The notes: generated by a model from the letters alone, not told the origin. A stretch of 64,000 nt of DNA from an uncultured Paracoccaceae bacterium (GCA_947493145.1 CANLPZ010000001.1:186001-250000), one strand, 5' to 3'; counted from the first letter of the stretch, positions 53,797 through 63,374 are shown. Numbers and translations: made by a program.

Positions 53797-53831
53797 GCTT
53801 AAACATAAACGTCGTATACGGAGAAAACACG

Positions 53832-55583
53832 ATGTCACGTCAAATAACCGGAGCTAAAATGGTAGTCCAAGCCCTGAAAGATCAGGGCGTGGATACAGTC
53901 TTTGGATATCCTGGTGGTGCGGTGCTCCCGATTTATGATGAGATTTTCCAGCAAAACGGCATTCGCCATTTTCTGGTACGTCACGAACAAGGTGCGGTGC
54001 ATGCGGCCGAAGGATATGCACGATCCACCGGCAAGCCTGGCGTTGTGCTGGTGACATCTGGCCCTGGCGCGACGAACGCCGTAACCGGATTGACCGACGC
54101 GTTATTGGACAGCATTCCGTTGGTGGTTTTGACCGGTCAGGTTCCGACCTTTATGATCGGATCGGATGCGTTCCAAGAGGCGGACACCGTTGGCATCACC
54201 CGCCCCTGCACGAAACACAATTGGCTGGTAAAAGACACAGACGCGCTGTCGGGCACGTTGCACGAGGCCTTTCACGTCGCAACAACCGGCCGTCCCGGTC
54301 CAGTGTTGATCGACATTCCAAAAGATGTGCAATTTGCCGAGGGCGAATACACAGGACCAAAGGCGATTAAATCGCATTACACCCCAAAGGTGAAAGGCGA
54401 TTTGGATCAAATCACCGCCTTGGTCGAAGCAATGGAAACGGCGGAAAAGCCGATCTTTTATACAGGCGGCGGTGTGATCAATTCTGGCCCTGCGGCCTCG
54501 CAATTGTTGCGCGAATTGGTCGACAGCACGGGTTTCCCGATCACATCGACATTGATGGGGCTTGGGTCCTACCCTGCGTCTGGTGACAAATGGATCGGCA
54601 TGTTGGGCATGCACGGTCTTTACGAGGCGAACCTTGCGATGCACGGCTGTGATCTGATGATCAACATCGGCGCACGGTTCGACGACCGGATCACCGGCAA
54701 GTTAGATGAATTTAGCCCAAATTCCGTCAAAGCACATGTCGACATCGATCCGTCATCCATCAACAAGGTGATCCATGTGGACATCCCGATTGTTGGTGAT
54801 GTGGCTCATGTCTTGGAAGACATCCTGAAGGTTTGGAAATCTCGCGGCCGTAAAACCGCGTCAGCTGAGGTCAAATCATGGTGGAAACAGATTGAGGATT
54901 GGCGCGCAATCCGTTGCCTTGATTATAAAAATTCTGAAAAAACCATCAAACCGCAATATGCGTTGCAACGGTTGCAAGAGTTGACCAAAACCCACGATCG
55001 ATACATCACGACCGAGGTCGGCCAACACCAAATGTGGGCGGCACAATATTTGGGTTTTGAGGATCCAAACCGTTGGATGACATCGGGCGGCTTGGGCACA
55101 ATGGGATACGGTTTCCCCGCCTCTATCGGCGTCCAAGTGGCGCATCCAGATGCCTTGGTCATCAATGTAGCGGGCGAAGCATCGTGGTTGATGAACATGC
55201 AAGAAATGGGCACGGCGATGCAGTACCACTTGCCTGTGAAACAGTTCATTTTGAACAACGAACGCTTGGGCATGGTCCGCCAATGGCAAGAATTGCTGCA
55301 TGGTGAACGCTATTCCTCCAGCTGGTCCGAAGCCTTGCCTGATTTTGTGAAATTGGCCGAGGCGTTCGGCGCCAAAGGCATCATCTGTTCCGATCCAGCC
55401 GATCTGGATGACGCAATTATGGAAATGATCACTTATGACGGACCAGTTTTGTTCGATTGCTTGGTCGAAAAACACGAAAACTGTTTCCCGATGATCCCGT
55501 CTGGCAAGGCGCACAACGAAATGTTGCTTGGCGAAGCTGAAACCCAAGGTGTCATCGATGCCAAAGGCAGCGTTTTGGTATAA
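53832..55583 (+). CDS. ilvB: Acetolactate synthase large subunit
   Basis: A thiamine-diphosphate enzyme making acetolactate or acetohydroxybutyrate for valine, leucine and isoleucine. At 583 residues it has the N-terminal catalytic Glu in VRHEQGAVHAAEGYARSTG, a central FAD-binding domain, and the ThDP/Mg motif in GEASWLMNMQEMGTAMQYHLPVKQFILNN. CGGAGAAAACACG precedes the ATG. The attenuator lies immediately upstream and ilvN 210 bp downstream. Confidence 0.97.
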   Translation: MSRQITGAKMVVQALKDQGVDTVFGYPGGAVLPIYDEIFQQNGIRHFLVRHEQGAVHAAEGYARSTGKPGVVLVTSGPGATNAVTGLTDALLDSIPLVVLTGQVPTFMIGSDAFQEADTVGITRPCTKHNWLVKDTDALSGTLHEAFHVATTGRPGPVLIDIPKDVQFAEGEYTGPKAIKSHYTPKVKGDLDQITALVEAMETAEKPIFYTGGGVINSGPAASQLLRELVDSTGFPITSTLMGLGSYPASGDKWIGMLGMHGLYEANLAMHGCDLMINIGARFDDRITGKLDEFSPNSVKAHVDIDPSSINKVIHVDIPIVGDVAHVLEDILKVWKSRGRKTASAEVKSWWKQIEDWRAIRCLDYKNSEKTIKPQYALQRLQELTKTHDRYITTEVGQHQMWAAQYLGFEDPNRWMTSGGLGTMGYGFPASIGVQVAHPDALVINVAGEASWLMNMQEMGTAMQYHLPVKQFILNNERLGMVRQWQELLHGERYSSSWSEALPDFVKLAEAFGAKGIICSDPADLDDAIMEMITYDGPVLFDCLVEKHENCFPMIPSGKAHNEMLLGEAETQGVIDAKGSVLV

Positions 55584-55596
55584 GGATCGGATTTTT

Positions 55597-55744
55597 GAGT
55601 ATTTGGGCAAAGAAGAAACCAAATGCGCCCTGCCAGTTTTATCCAAACAGCAGGGCGGCTTCTCCTTTGACGGCCATCGGCGCTCCCGCCTGTACCGCCC
55701 TTTAACTCTTCACGAATATGGTTTCTTCTTTGTTAAAAATACTC
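55597..55744. repeat. Inverted pair of a dispersed repeat inside the ilvB-ilvN gap
   Basis: CAAAGAAGAAACCA (55608-55621) and TGGTTTCTTCTTTG (55719-55732) are perfect inverted copies. Each continues outwards into GAGTATT (55597-55603) or AATACTC (55738-55744). The 97 bases between them hold no gene. The same arm occurs once more at 33425. The layout looks like a small non-autonomous element or a paired extragenic repeat. Confidence 0.75.
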
Positions 55745-55793
55745 CCGCCGGAGGCTCCGACATCTCCGCGACGCAGATCGATAGGAAAATGAA

Positions 55794-56357
55794 ATGAATG
55801 CTCTCAACATCAAACAAGGCGCGACAAGCCATTCTGCCTATAACCTTCGCTCGACATATGGCGATGAAAATGAACGCCATACATTGGCAATCATAGTTGA
55901 AAACCAACCGGGTGTTTTGGCTCGGGTCATCGGTTTGTTTTCAGGTCGCGGTTATAACATCGAAAGCTTAACGGTGTCCGAGATCGATCATGAAAGCCAC
56001 ACCTCGCGTATTACAGTGGCGACGACCGGTACTCCACAAGTCATCGACCAAATTAAGGCGCAACTTGGCAGGATTGTTCCTGTCAAAGATGTGCATGATT
56101 TGACTGTAGAGGGCCCATCGGTCGAACGCGAATTGGCATTGTTTAAGGTTGCGGGCACCGGTGACAAACGGGTCGAGGCCCTGCGTTTGGCGGACATTTT
56201 TCGCGCGAATGCCGTTGACAGTACCTTGGAAAGTTTTGTTTTTGAATTGACGGGGACGTCAGAAAAAATTGACGCTTTTGCTGAACTCATGCGGCCTTTG
56301 GGATTGGTTGAAATGGCCCGCACCGGCGTTGCTGCCTTGTCACGCGGTCAGGATTAA
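55794..56357 (+). CDS. ilvN: Acetolactate synthase regulatory subunit
   Basis: The valine-sensing small subunit, 187 residues. The N-terminal ACT domain begins HTLAIIVENQPGVLARVIGLFSGRGYNIESL, and a C-terminal ALS_ss domain contains DSTLESFVFELTGTSEKIDAF. An AGGAAA site precedes the ATG, which itself follows an overlapping ATG-AAA-TGA. It should share the attenuated ilvB transcript despite the repeat insertion between them. Confidence 0.96.
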   Translation: MNALNIKQGATSHSAYNLRSTYGDENERHTLAIIVENQPGVLARVIGLFSGRGYNIESLTVSEIDHESHTSRITVATTGTPQVIDQIKAQLGRIVPVKDVHDLTVEGPSVERELALFKVAGTGDKRVEALRLADIFRANAVDSTLESFVFELTGTSEKIDAFAELMRPLGLVEMARTGVAALSRGQD

Positions 56358-56358
56358 C

Positions 56359-56396
56359 GGCCCCTGTTCCAAAGAAGGGGGAGAGGAACAAGGGCC
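56359..56396. terminator. Hairpin after ilvN
   Basis: GGCCCCTGTTCC (56359-56370) pairs with the GGAACAAGGGCC stretch ending at 56396, with one bulge. It lies between ilvN and the convergent EF-hand gene. No clear T tract, so termination is only likely. Confidence 0.45.
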
Positions 56397-56412
56397 TTGG
56401 GGCTAAGGCCGC

Positions 56413-56661
56413 TTAGCCATCCAATGCGGGAAGCAGCTCCGCGTCTTGTGCGACGGCAAATTCATCGACATCGATTGCGCCATCTGCGTTGGTGTCGATT
56501 TTGATAAACAAATCCTCCGTCATATCTTCGAACACCGCTTCCATTTCTGGATAGCTGTAAACACCATCGCTGTTGGTATCGATCTCTGGATTGATCTCCA
56601 TCGCGTATGCCATTGTGACCGATGCGATGCCGAAAGCGGTCGCCATGTGTAAGAGTTTCAT
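56413..56661 (-). CDS. Exported EF-hand calcium-binding protein
   Basis: An 82-residue protein with a signal peptide (MKLLHMATAFGIASVTMAYA) followed by two EF-hand loops, DTNSDGVYSYPE and DTNADGAIDVDE. Both keep the Asp and Glu calcium ligands. AAAGGAGACG before the ATG fixes the start at 56661. A periplasmic calcium buffer or sensor is likely; partner unknown. Confidence 0.8.
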   Translation of the reverse strand: MKLLHMATAFGIASVTMAYAMEINPEIDTNSDGVYSYPEMEAVFEDMTEDLFIKIDTNADGAIDVDEFAVAQDAELLPALDG

Positions 56662-56818
56662 TAGAACGTCTCCTTTCATAAGAGTGGACATGTAAGTGCT
56701 GTCAGGCACGGTCCGACTGTCGAATGGCGCGCAGGTTTTGTAATCCCCTTCCGGCAAGACGGGCGAATTTGAGCAGTGTTTGGCAGGTTTGATATTTATC
56801 GCTGTGCAGGAATTGGCC

Positions 56819-56932
56819 GGACCAAACACCTGTTGGACCAATCAGCGGAAACAGGCTGTGTCAGGGACCAAATTTGCGCGATTTCCCACGAATACGGCGC
56901 GGGTGGAATTGCAAATGTCGGTCATGGACCAA
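56819..56932 (+). repeat. Four GGACCAA heptamers upstream of the Rieske gene
   Basis: Identical GGACCAA copies start at 56819, 56835, 56865 and 56926, all in one orientation, within the 325-bp gap 56662-56986 that otherwise has no gene. They may be binding sites for a regulator of the oxygenase gene. Confidence 0.5.
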
Positions 56933-56986
56933 CCAAATCGAACGGCCCTACCCTAACCTGAAAATATCGCACTTCAGGAGAGGCCC

Positions 56987-58138
56987 ATGACCAAGTCCCT
57001 GTTAACGACCGATGTCGAAAGCGTTCAGCGCCCCATTGAACACGCCAACGGGCTGCCAAATGCGCATTACATTGACCCACATGTCTTTGCCGAAGAATCT
57101 GACGCCTTATTGAAATCCACGTGGGCTGGGTTGGCGGTCGCCGCGGATGTGCCCGAAGTCGGCGATGCGAAACCCTTTACCTTTTTGGGTATGCCGCTGT
57201 TGTTGATCCGCGATACGGACGAACAGGTGCGTGTCTTTGAAAACATTTGTCGACATCGCGGCATGATATTGGTTGAGCACCCCCGCAGGATCGAAGGTGC
57301 AATTCGATGCCCGTATCATTCGTGGTGCTATTCCACCAAAGGCGAATTAAAGGCGACCCCTCATGTGGGTGGAGCCGGTTACAATTCCCATCCAGATATT
57401 GACCGCACGACATTGGGGTTAAACGAAATCCGCAGCCATATTTGGATGGACGTGGTGTTTGTGAATATTGATGGGCAGGCCCCTGCCTTTACCGAAGTGC
57501 ACGCTGATCTTATCAGTCGGTGGTCAGAATTTGATCAACCCTTGCACCATGGTGGCAATGAGAGCCGTTTTACGTTGGACGTTAAGACCAATTGGAAGCT
57601 CGCCGTTGAAAACTACTGCGAAAGCTATCATTTGCCGTGGATCCATCCAGGGCTAAACAGCTACAGCCGATTGGAAGACCACTATAACATCAATGAAGCA
57701 CGCAAATATTCGGGCCAAGGCACCTATGTGTATCGACAGTTAACAGGCGAAAATGGAGAGGTTTTTCCAGACTTCAAATCGCTGAGTGACTTTTGGGACA
57801 AGGGCGCGGAATACATCACCGTTTATCCCAATGTTTTATTAGGTGTTCAGCGCGATCATACCTTTGTTTTGATCTTGGAACCCCAATCTTGTGACCAAAC
57901 GGTTGAACATGTGCACCTTTACTATGCAACGGACACCACAAGCGATGCCTTGCGCAACAAAAACGCCGAACTTTGGCGTGGCGTGTTCGAAGAAGACATC
58001 TTTGTTGTCGAAGGCATGCAACGGGGCCGTCATGCCGCCCATTTCGATGGCGGCCGGTTTAGCCCCGCGATGGATGGGCCGACACATTGCTTTCATGATT
58101 GGTGTGCATCACGGATTGAGGCACATCGCACCGGATGA
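56987..58138 (+). CDS. Rieske non-heme iron oxygenase, alpha subunit
   Basis: A 383-residue ring-hydroxylating-type oxygenase. The Rieske cluster ligands are Cys88, His90, Cys108 and His111. The mononuclear iron site lies in ENYCESYHLPWIHPGL, with the usual His pair and a later Asp. The layout fits quaternary-amine enzymes (choline, carnitine, stachydrine or glycine betaine oxygenases) at least as well as aromatic dioxygenases. The reductase is not adjacent. CAGGAGAGGCCC precedes the ATG. Its stop overlaps a small gene. Confidence 0.9.
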   Translation: MTKSLLTTDVESVQRPIEHANGLPNAHYIDPHVFAEESDALLKSTWAGLAVAADVPEVGDAKPFTFLGMPLLLIRDTDEQVRVFENICRHRGMILVEHPRRIEGAIRCPYHSWCYSTKGELKATPHVGGAGYNSHPDIDRTTLGLNEIRSHIWMDVVFVNIDGQAPAFTEVHADLISRWSEFDQPLHHGGNESRFTLDVKTNWKLAVENYCESYHLPWIHPGLNSYSRLEDHYNINEARKYSGQGTYVYRQLTGENGEVFPDFKSLSDFWDKGAEYITVYPNVLLGVQRDHTFVLILEPQSCDQTVEHVHLYYATDTTSDALRNKNAELWRGVFEEDIFVVEGMQRGRHAAHFDGGRFSPAMDGPTHCFHDWCASRIEAHRTG

Positions 58139-58344
58139 CATCGCTCCACCATCAACTTTTGTCAGCTCATGATCGCCAAGACAAACACGCGCTGGTCGAT
58201 CTCTATACACGCGCGGCGGATGAAACGACACATGTCGACGAAACCTGTTTTTTCCTGACACAGGCCTATGTGTTCGCGTTGGAGGTTGGTCACGAAAAAG
58301 CAGAACAGTTGGCAAAAAAACTGCAAGGCGAAGGGCGGCTGTAA
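58135..58344 (+). CDS. 69-residue protein coupled to the Rieske oxygenase
   Basis: Starts at ATG 58135 overlapping the oxygenase stop by 4 bases. The helical sequence (LLSAHDRQDKHALVDLYTRAADE, then CFFLTQAYVFALEVGHEKAEQLAKKL) resembles one or two TPR-like helical hairpins. No family recognised. Coupling to the oxygenase suggests a role with it. Its stop abuts the convergent trmL. Confidence 0.65.
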   Translation: MTSLHHQLLSAHDRQDKHALVDLYTRAADETTHVDETCFFLTQAYVFALEVGHEKAEQLAKKLQGEGRL

Positions 58345-58836
58345 TTATTTCCGCCGCGGCCGGATCGTGGGTTGGCCGATCAACTTCGGGCGCATGGCTT
58401 GATAAATCACGGCTGTGGCGACGTTTGCTAAGTTTAACGACCGGACTTTGGTGCTGCGCATGGGCAGATTAAAGCTACGTTCTGGATAAGCGTTTAGGAT
58501 CGCGTCCGGTAATCCTGCGCTTTCGCAGCCAAAGACCAGATAGCCGTCATCCGCGTAATCGGCCTCGTAAAACGTCGCCACGCCATGTTCCTCGTGCAGA
58601 TAGATTTTATCGGGGTCAGGCTGATGGGCGGTGATGAAATCATCCCAGCTATCGAACTCTGACAGGTTCACATGTTTCCAATAATCCGTCCCTGCCCGAC
58701 GCACCGCCTTTTCATCCAACGAGAACCCGTAAGGTTTGATCAGGATCAATTCAAGATCTAACGCCACACAGGTCCGCCCAATTGCGCCGGTGTTATAGGG
58801 GATTTCAGGGGTGACGAGGACGATTTTTAGGGTCAT
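58345..58836 (-). CDS. trmL: tRNA (cytidine/uridine-34 2'-O)-methyltransferase
   Basis: A SPOUT-class enzyme of 163 residues that methylates the wobble ribose of leucine tRNAs. The start MTLKIVLVTPEIPYNTGAIGRTC and the trefoil-knot segments GYLVFGCESAGLPDAIL and LPMRSTKVRSLNLANVATAVIYQAMR are characteristic of TrmL. Confidence 0.94.
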   Translation of the reverse strand: MTLKIVLVTPEIPYNTGAIGRTCVALDLELILIKPYGFSLDEKAVRRAGTDYWKHVNLSEFDSWDDFITAHQPDPDKIYLHEEHGVATFYEADYADDGYLVFGCESAGLPDAILNAYPERSFNLPMRSTKVRSLNLANVATAVIYQAMRPKLIGQPTIRPRRK

Positions 58837-58873
58837 GGGGTCTGTTACCCTGCCCTAACCGTGCCGACAAGCG

Positions 58874-58939
58874 GTAGGGTGGGCACCGCCCACCTTTCAC
58901 CCCTAATGAATTCGTATCGGTGGGCGGTGCTCACCCTAC
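58874..58939. repeat. Extragenic inverted repeat with 21-bp arms
   Basis: The arm 58874-58894 (starting GTAGGGTGGGC, ending GCCCACC) is repeated in inverted form at 58919-58939 with one mismatch. Each arm is itself partly palindromic (GTGGGC/GCCCAC). It lies between trmL and the terminator of the gene at 59072. This kind of GTAGGGTGGGC repeat recurs in many bacterial genomes. Confidence 0.75.
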
Positions 58940-58941
58940 GC

Positions 58942-58968
58942 AAAAAAGCGGGGGCCCAGAGGCCCCCG
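58942..58968 (-). terminator. Intrinsic terminator of the nrdJ/ImmA-like transcript
   Basis: On the minus strand CGGGGGCC pairs with GGCCCCCG (58949-58956 with 58961-58968) around a 4-base loop and is followed by a C-G step and TTTTTT (58947-58942). Confidence 0.75.
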
Positions 58969-59071
58969 TTTAGTTTCGCCGTTCAAGCTCTGTCATTGAT
59001 ACCGCTCTAGATTTTGCCTGCGGCCTGAACGTCGTCGAGAGCGAGCGCACCCGCTCTCGTGTCCATCAGAG

Positions 59072-59692
59072 TTACATTACATAACGTCTTTTTAATCTTT
59101 CATATCTCAGTTTTTGCAGCTCTTCTTGAAACACATCAAGCTGAGCATAGTTCTGCGCCTTCTTCACATACCCAAAATCGGAATAAGCTCTGTTAGCGAG
59201 TTCAACCGCTGTGATTTTTTTGTCTTCAAGTGCAATTCCGCACTGAAAAAATGCCGCTCCCAAGTGAGCTTCCAATTCTTCAATTGTCGGTGGCACAATT
59301 GTCTTTACCCCGTTTTCGTTTTTGAAAACTTGGAAATTTTTTACTTTCGCGCTTCCTGCGTGATGATCCAAAACGGCATGCGTGATTTCATGCGCCAAGA
59401 TGAAGTTAGAAAACCTACAGCCCTTTCGGGACATTACAATAAGTTGCTCATCCGTAACCAATGTTGCTTTGTTTTCAAAAATCACAATTCCGGCACGCTT
59501 GTCTGCTATATCGCTCTTCGAACTCCTATACGTTTTTGTTGTCCAAGACTCTGGATTCTCTTCCGTTATCGCGTCCCATGCGTCCGCAACTTTAAAGAAC
59601 TCGCCATCTTTAAATAGTTCTCTTCTAAGCCACAAACATTCGTCATAAATTTCTGCAGCACGTTTGGTCGTGATTTTGGGAGGATTAATCAT
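59072..59692 (-). CDS. ImmA/IrrE-like zinc peptidase, orphan
   Basis: A 206-residue protein with zinc motif HEITH (residues 101-105) in ILAHEITHAVLDHHAG. A downstream EELEAHLGAAFFQCGIAL helix supplies the expected third ligand Glu. This is the layout of ImmA/IrrE peptidases that cut XRE-type repressors in phages and mobile elements. No helix-turn-helix partner adjoins it. AAAGGAGAG eight bases before ATG 59692 sets the start, 14 bases after the nrdJ stop. A+T-rich, probably acquired and inserted behind nrdJ. Confidence 0.75.
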   Translation of the reverse strand: MINPPKITTKRAAEIYDECLWLRRELFKDGEFFKVADAWDAITEENPESWTTKTYRSSKSDIADKRAGIVIFENKATLVTDEQLIVMSRKGCRFSNFILAHEITHAVLDHHAGSAKVKNFQVFKNENGVKTIVPPTIEELEAHLGAAFFQCGIALEDKKITAVELANRAYSDFGYVKKAQNYAQLDVFQEELQKLRYERLKRRYVM

Positions 59693-59705
59693 CGACTGCT
59701 CTCCT

Positions 59706-62700
59706 TTAGCTACATCCCGAAGTCCCACCGCATGTGTTGCATTTCATACATGTGCCGTTGCGCACGAGGGTAAAGTTGCCGCATTCGCCGCAGGCTTCGC
59801 CCTCATAGCCTTGCATTTTGGCTTTGGTCCGGTCGTCTAGCCCTGTGGCCACGGTTCCGGTCGCCATGGCGGTTTCGCCGCTGGTTTCCATGGCCGTTGC
59901 TGGCACCAAAGTTTCCAATGTTGCCACCGGATCTGTTGCCCCGTTCAACGCAGTCGCGCCAGCGCCGCCCTGTAGCACGTGTAATTCTTGAGGAACGCGC
60001 TTACGCAGGTAACCCGTTGAACTGATTTGCTTCAACACTTCCAATGACTTAGAGGCCGCATCTTCACCCACTTCTGTGAAGTTGCGTTTGCCCTCTTCTT
60101 CGCCACGACCAAGATCATCGAAAGAGGCGCCTTCTGGTTTCACATGTGCCAAATCGGTCCGATCAAGGTATGACACCGCAAGTTCACGGAAGATATAATC
60201 AAGGATCGAGGTTGCATTTTTGATGCTGTCGTTGCCTTGGACCATGCCTGCCGGTTCAAACTTGGTGAAGGTAAAGGCCTCAACGAACTCTTCCAATGGC
60301 ACACCGTATTGAAGCCCAACAGACACCGCGATGGCAAAGTTGTTCATCATGGCACGGAACCCTGCGCCCTCTTTATGCATATCGATAAAGATTTCGCCCA
60401 ATGATCCATCTTCGTATTCGCCGGTGCGCAAGTACACTTTGTGCCCACCAACAACTGCTTTTTGCGTGTACCCCTTGCGGCGCTCAGGCATTTTTTCACG
60501 GTGCGATTTGATGACTTCCTTAACGATGATCTTTTCAACGATCTTTTCAGCCAGCGTTGTCGCCTTTTCGTGCGTTGAACCGCTTTCAAGGATTTCTGCC
60601 GCTTCATCGTCATCTTCGACCAAGGCTGCGGCCAATGGTTGTGACAGCTTCGACCCGTCGCGGTACAAAGCGTTCGCTTTGATCCCCATTTGCCAGCTGC
60701 GTTCGTACGCCGCCTGACAATCGCTGATCGTTGCGTCGTTTGGCATGTTGATGGTTTTCGAAATCGCACCAGAAATGAACGACTGTGCCGCCGCCATCAT
60801 GTCGATGTGAGAATTCACAGACAAGAAACGTTTGCCCTTTTTCCCGCATGGGTTTGCACAATCGAACACGCTGTAGTGTTCTTTGCTCAAATGCGGTGCG
60901 CCTTCCAATGTCATCGTACCGCAAACATGATCGTTCGCCGCATCAACATCGGCCTTTGTGAAGCCCAAATGTTGCAACATGTCGAAGGTTGGATCGTTCA
61001 GCTTTTCGGCTGGGATGCCCAAAACGTTCGTGCAGAACTCTTCGCCCAATGTCCATTGGTTGAACACAAAACGGATGTCAAAGGCAGAGGCAAGCGCCGC
61101 TTCGATCTTGTCCAATTCGTTCTGACCAAAGCCATGACCGACCAAAGACGTGTTGTTGATGCCCGGTGCATTGCCAATGCTGGCGTGCCCCACGGCATAA
61201 GATACGATTTCTTCGATCTGGCTCGAAGAATACCCAAGTGTTTCCAGTGCAGATGGAACTGACCGGTTGATGATTTTGAAATATCCACCACCGGCAAGTT
61301 TTTTGAACTTCACAAGGGCAAAGTCAGGTTCAATCCCCGTGGTGTCGCAGTCCATGACCAAACCAATGGTCCCTGTCGGCGCGATCACAGTTGCTTGGGC
61401 GTTGCGGTACCCGTGTTTTTCACCCAATTCCAACGCGGTGTCCCAGCTTTCCATCGCCAAAGCGATTAATCGTGTATCTGGGCAGTTTGCGTGATCCAAC
61501 GGAACTGGTTTTACATCAAGTTCCTCGTAACCTTCAGTCACACCATAGGCCGCGTTGCGGTGGTTGCGAATGACGCGCAACATGTGATCCGCGTTCTTTT
61601 CATATTTCGAAAACGCACCAAGCTCGCCCGCCATTTCCGCAGACGTGGCATACGACACGCCGGTCATGATCGCGGTCAACGCGCCGCACAATGCGCGGCC
61701 TTCGTCGCTGTCATAGCCGTAGCCCATGTTCATCAACAAACCGCCGATGTTTGCATAGCCCAGCCCCAAAGTCCGGAAATCATAGGACCGCTGCGCAATT
61801 TCCTTGGATGGGAACTGGGCCATGGTAACGGAGATTTCCAACGTCACGGTCCAAAGACGCGTGGCATGCATATAGTCTTCGACTTGGAAAACACCGTCTT
61901 TGTAAAATGTAAGAAGGTTCATGGACGCAAGGTTACACGCCGTGTCATCCAAGAACATATATTCAGAACAAGGGTTTGACCCACGAATTTGACCGTCTTC
62001 TGGGCATGTGTGCCATGCGTTGACAGTGTCGTGGTATTGAATGCCAGGATCCGCACAAGCCCACGCTGCGTGGCCAACCTTTTCCCACAAATCGCGGGCT
62101 TTAACCGTTTTGTGGACTTTGCCATCCACACGGTTGATCAGGTCCCAATCGCTGTCGTCTTCGACGGCCTTCAAAAAGGCATCGGTGACGCGGATAGAGT
62201 TGTTGGAGTTCTGGCCAGAGACAGATGAATATGCCTCTGAGTCCCAATCTGTATCATAGGTTGGGAATTCGATGCTTGTGTGTCCCTGACGTGCATAATC
62301 AAGCACACGTTTAATATAGGTTTCAGGGATCGCCACTTTTTTGGCATCGCGCACAGCCGCTTTCAGGCTGTCATTAATTTTCGGATCGTAGGCATCCGCT
62401 TCGGCGCCGTCCCATGAACGAATAGCTTCGAAAATCGCGTTCAGCTTTTCTTCGTGCATTTTGGAACCGGCAACGATTGACGCAACCTTTTGTTCTTCAA
62501 GCACCTTCCAGTCGATGAACTCTTCGATATCTGGGTGATCGGCATCAACGATGACCATCTTTGCCGCACGACGTGTCGTCCCGCCAGATTTAATCGCGCC
62601 CGCTGCACGGTCACCAATTTTCAAGAATCCCATAAGGCCGGAGGATTTACCACCACCTGACAGCCCCTCACCCGCAGCACGGAGTGACGAGAAGTTCGTG

Positions 62701-63374
62701 CCTGTGCCGGACCCGTATTTGAACAAACGCGCCTCGCGAACCCAAAGGTCCATGATCCCGCCTTCGTTCACCAGATCGTCGTCAACGGATTGAATAAAGC
62801 ATGCGTGTGGCTGCGGATGCTCGTAAGAGGATTTCGATTTCGTCAACTTGCCCGTTTTGAAATCTACGTAGTGGTGTCCTTGGGACGGACCATCAATGCC
62901 ATAGGCCCAATGCAGACCTGTGTTGAACCACTGTGGCGAATTCGGTGCAGCGCGTTGTGTCGCCAGCATATGGCGCATTTCATCATAGTAAGCTCGTGCA
63001 TCTTCTTCGGTTGAAAAATATCCACCTTTCCAACCCCAATACGCCCAAGCACCGGCCAGACGGTCAAAAACTTGTTTCGCAGATGTTTCGCCGCCGTATT
63101 CAACGTCATCGCCATCGGGTTCGGACCGCCAAAGAAATTCAGGAACACCCTTTTCTTTCACTTTCCGCAGCTTCGAGGGAACGCCAGCTTTGCGGAAATA
63201 TTTTTGCGCGATAACGTCAGAAGCAACTTGGCTCCACCGTGTTGGGACTTCACAATCGTCTAACTTAAAAACAATCGTGCCGTCGGGGTTTCGGATTTCC
63301 GACGAGGTTTTTACAAACTCTAACCCTGCGTATGCATCTTGACCTGATTTCGTGAAATTGCGTTCAATCTTCAT
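59706..63374 (-). CDS. nrdJ: Adenosylcobalamin-dependent ribonucleotide reductase
   Basis: Class II reductase of 1222 residues making all deoxynucleotides under any oxygen level. Signatures include [43 protein letters not shown] with the active-site Cys/Asn/Glu region, and [25 protein letters not shown]-terminal zinc-ribbon-like tail carries the redox cysteines ([23 protein letters not shown]). ATG 63374 is preferred because GGGGC lies before it and the protein then begins [15 protein letters not shown]. An NrdR box lies upstream. Confidence 0.96.
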   Translation of the reverse strand: MKIERNFTKSGQDAYAGLEFVKTSSEIRNPDGTIVFKLDDCEVPTRWSQVASDVIAQKYFRKAGVPSKLRKVKEKGVPEFLWRSEPDGDDVEYGGETSAKQVFDRLAGAWAYWGWKGGYFSTEEDARAYYDEMRHMLATQRAAPNSPQWFNTGLHWAYGIDGPSQGHHYVDFKTGKLTKSKSSYEHPQPHACFIQSVDDDLVNEGGIMDLWVREARLFKYGSGTGTNFSSLRAAGEGLSGGGKSSGLMGFLKIGDRAAGAIKSGGTTRRAAKMVIVDADHPDIEEFIDWKVLEEQKVASIVAGSKMHEEKLNAIFEAIRSWDGAEADAYDPKINDSLKAAVRDAKKVAIPETYIKRVLDYARQGHTSIEFPTYDTDWDSEAYSSVSGQNSNNSIRVTDAFLKAVEDDSDWDLINRVDGKVHKTVKARDLWEKVGHAAWACADPGIQYHDTVNAWHTCPEDGQIRGSNPCSEYMFLDDTACNLASMNLLTFYKDGVFQVEDYMHATRLWTVTLEISVTMAQFPSKEIAQRSYDFRTLGLGYANIGGLLMNMGYGYDSDEGRALCGALTAIMTGVSYATSAEMAGELGAFSKYEKNADHMLRVIRNHRNAAYGVTEGYEELDVKPVPLDHANCPDTRLIALAMESWDTALELGEKHGYRNAQATVIAPTGTIGLVMDCDTTGIEPDFALVKFKKLAGGGYFKIINRSVPSALETLGYSSSQIEEIVSYAVGHASIGNAPGINNTSLVGHGFGQNELDKIEAALASAFDIRFVFNQWTLGEEFCTNVLGIPAEKLNDPTFDMLQHLGFTKADVDAANDHVCGTMTLEGAPHLSKEHYSVFDCANPCGKKGKRFLSVNSHIDMMAAAQSFISGAISKTINMPNDATISDCQAAYERSWQMGIKANALYRDGSKLSQPLAAALVEDDDEAAEILESGSTHEKATTLAEKIVEKIIVKEVIKSHREKMPERRKGYTQKAVVGGHKVYLRTGEYEDGSLGEIFIDMHKEGAGFRAMMNNFAIAVSVGLQYGVPLEEFVEAFTFTKFEPAGMVQGNDSIKNATSILDYIFRELAVSYLDRTDLAHVKPEGASFDDLGRGEEEGKRNFTEVGEDAASKSLEVLKQISSTGYLRKRVPQELHVLQGGAGATALNGATDPVATLETLVPATAMETSGETAMATGTVATGLDDRTKAKMQGYEGEACGECGNFTLVRNGTCMKCNTCGGTSGCS

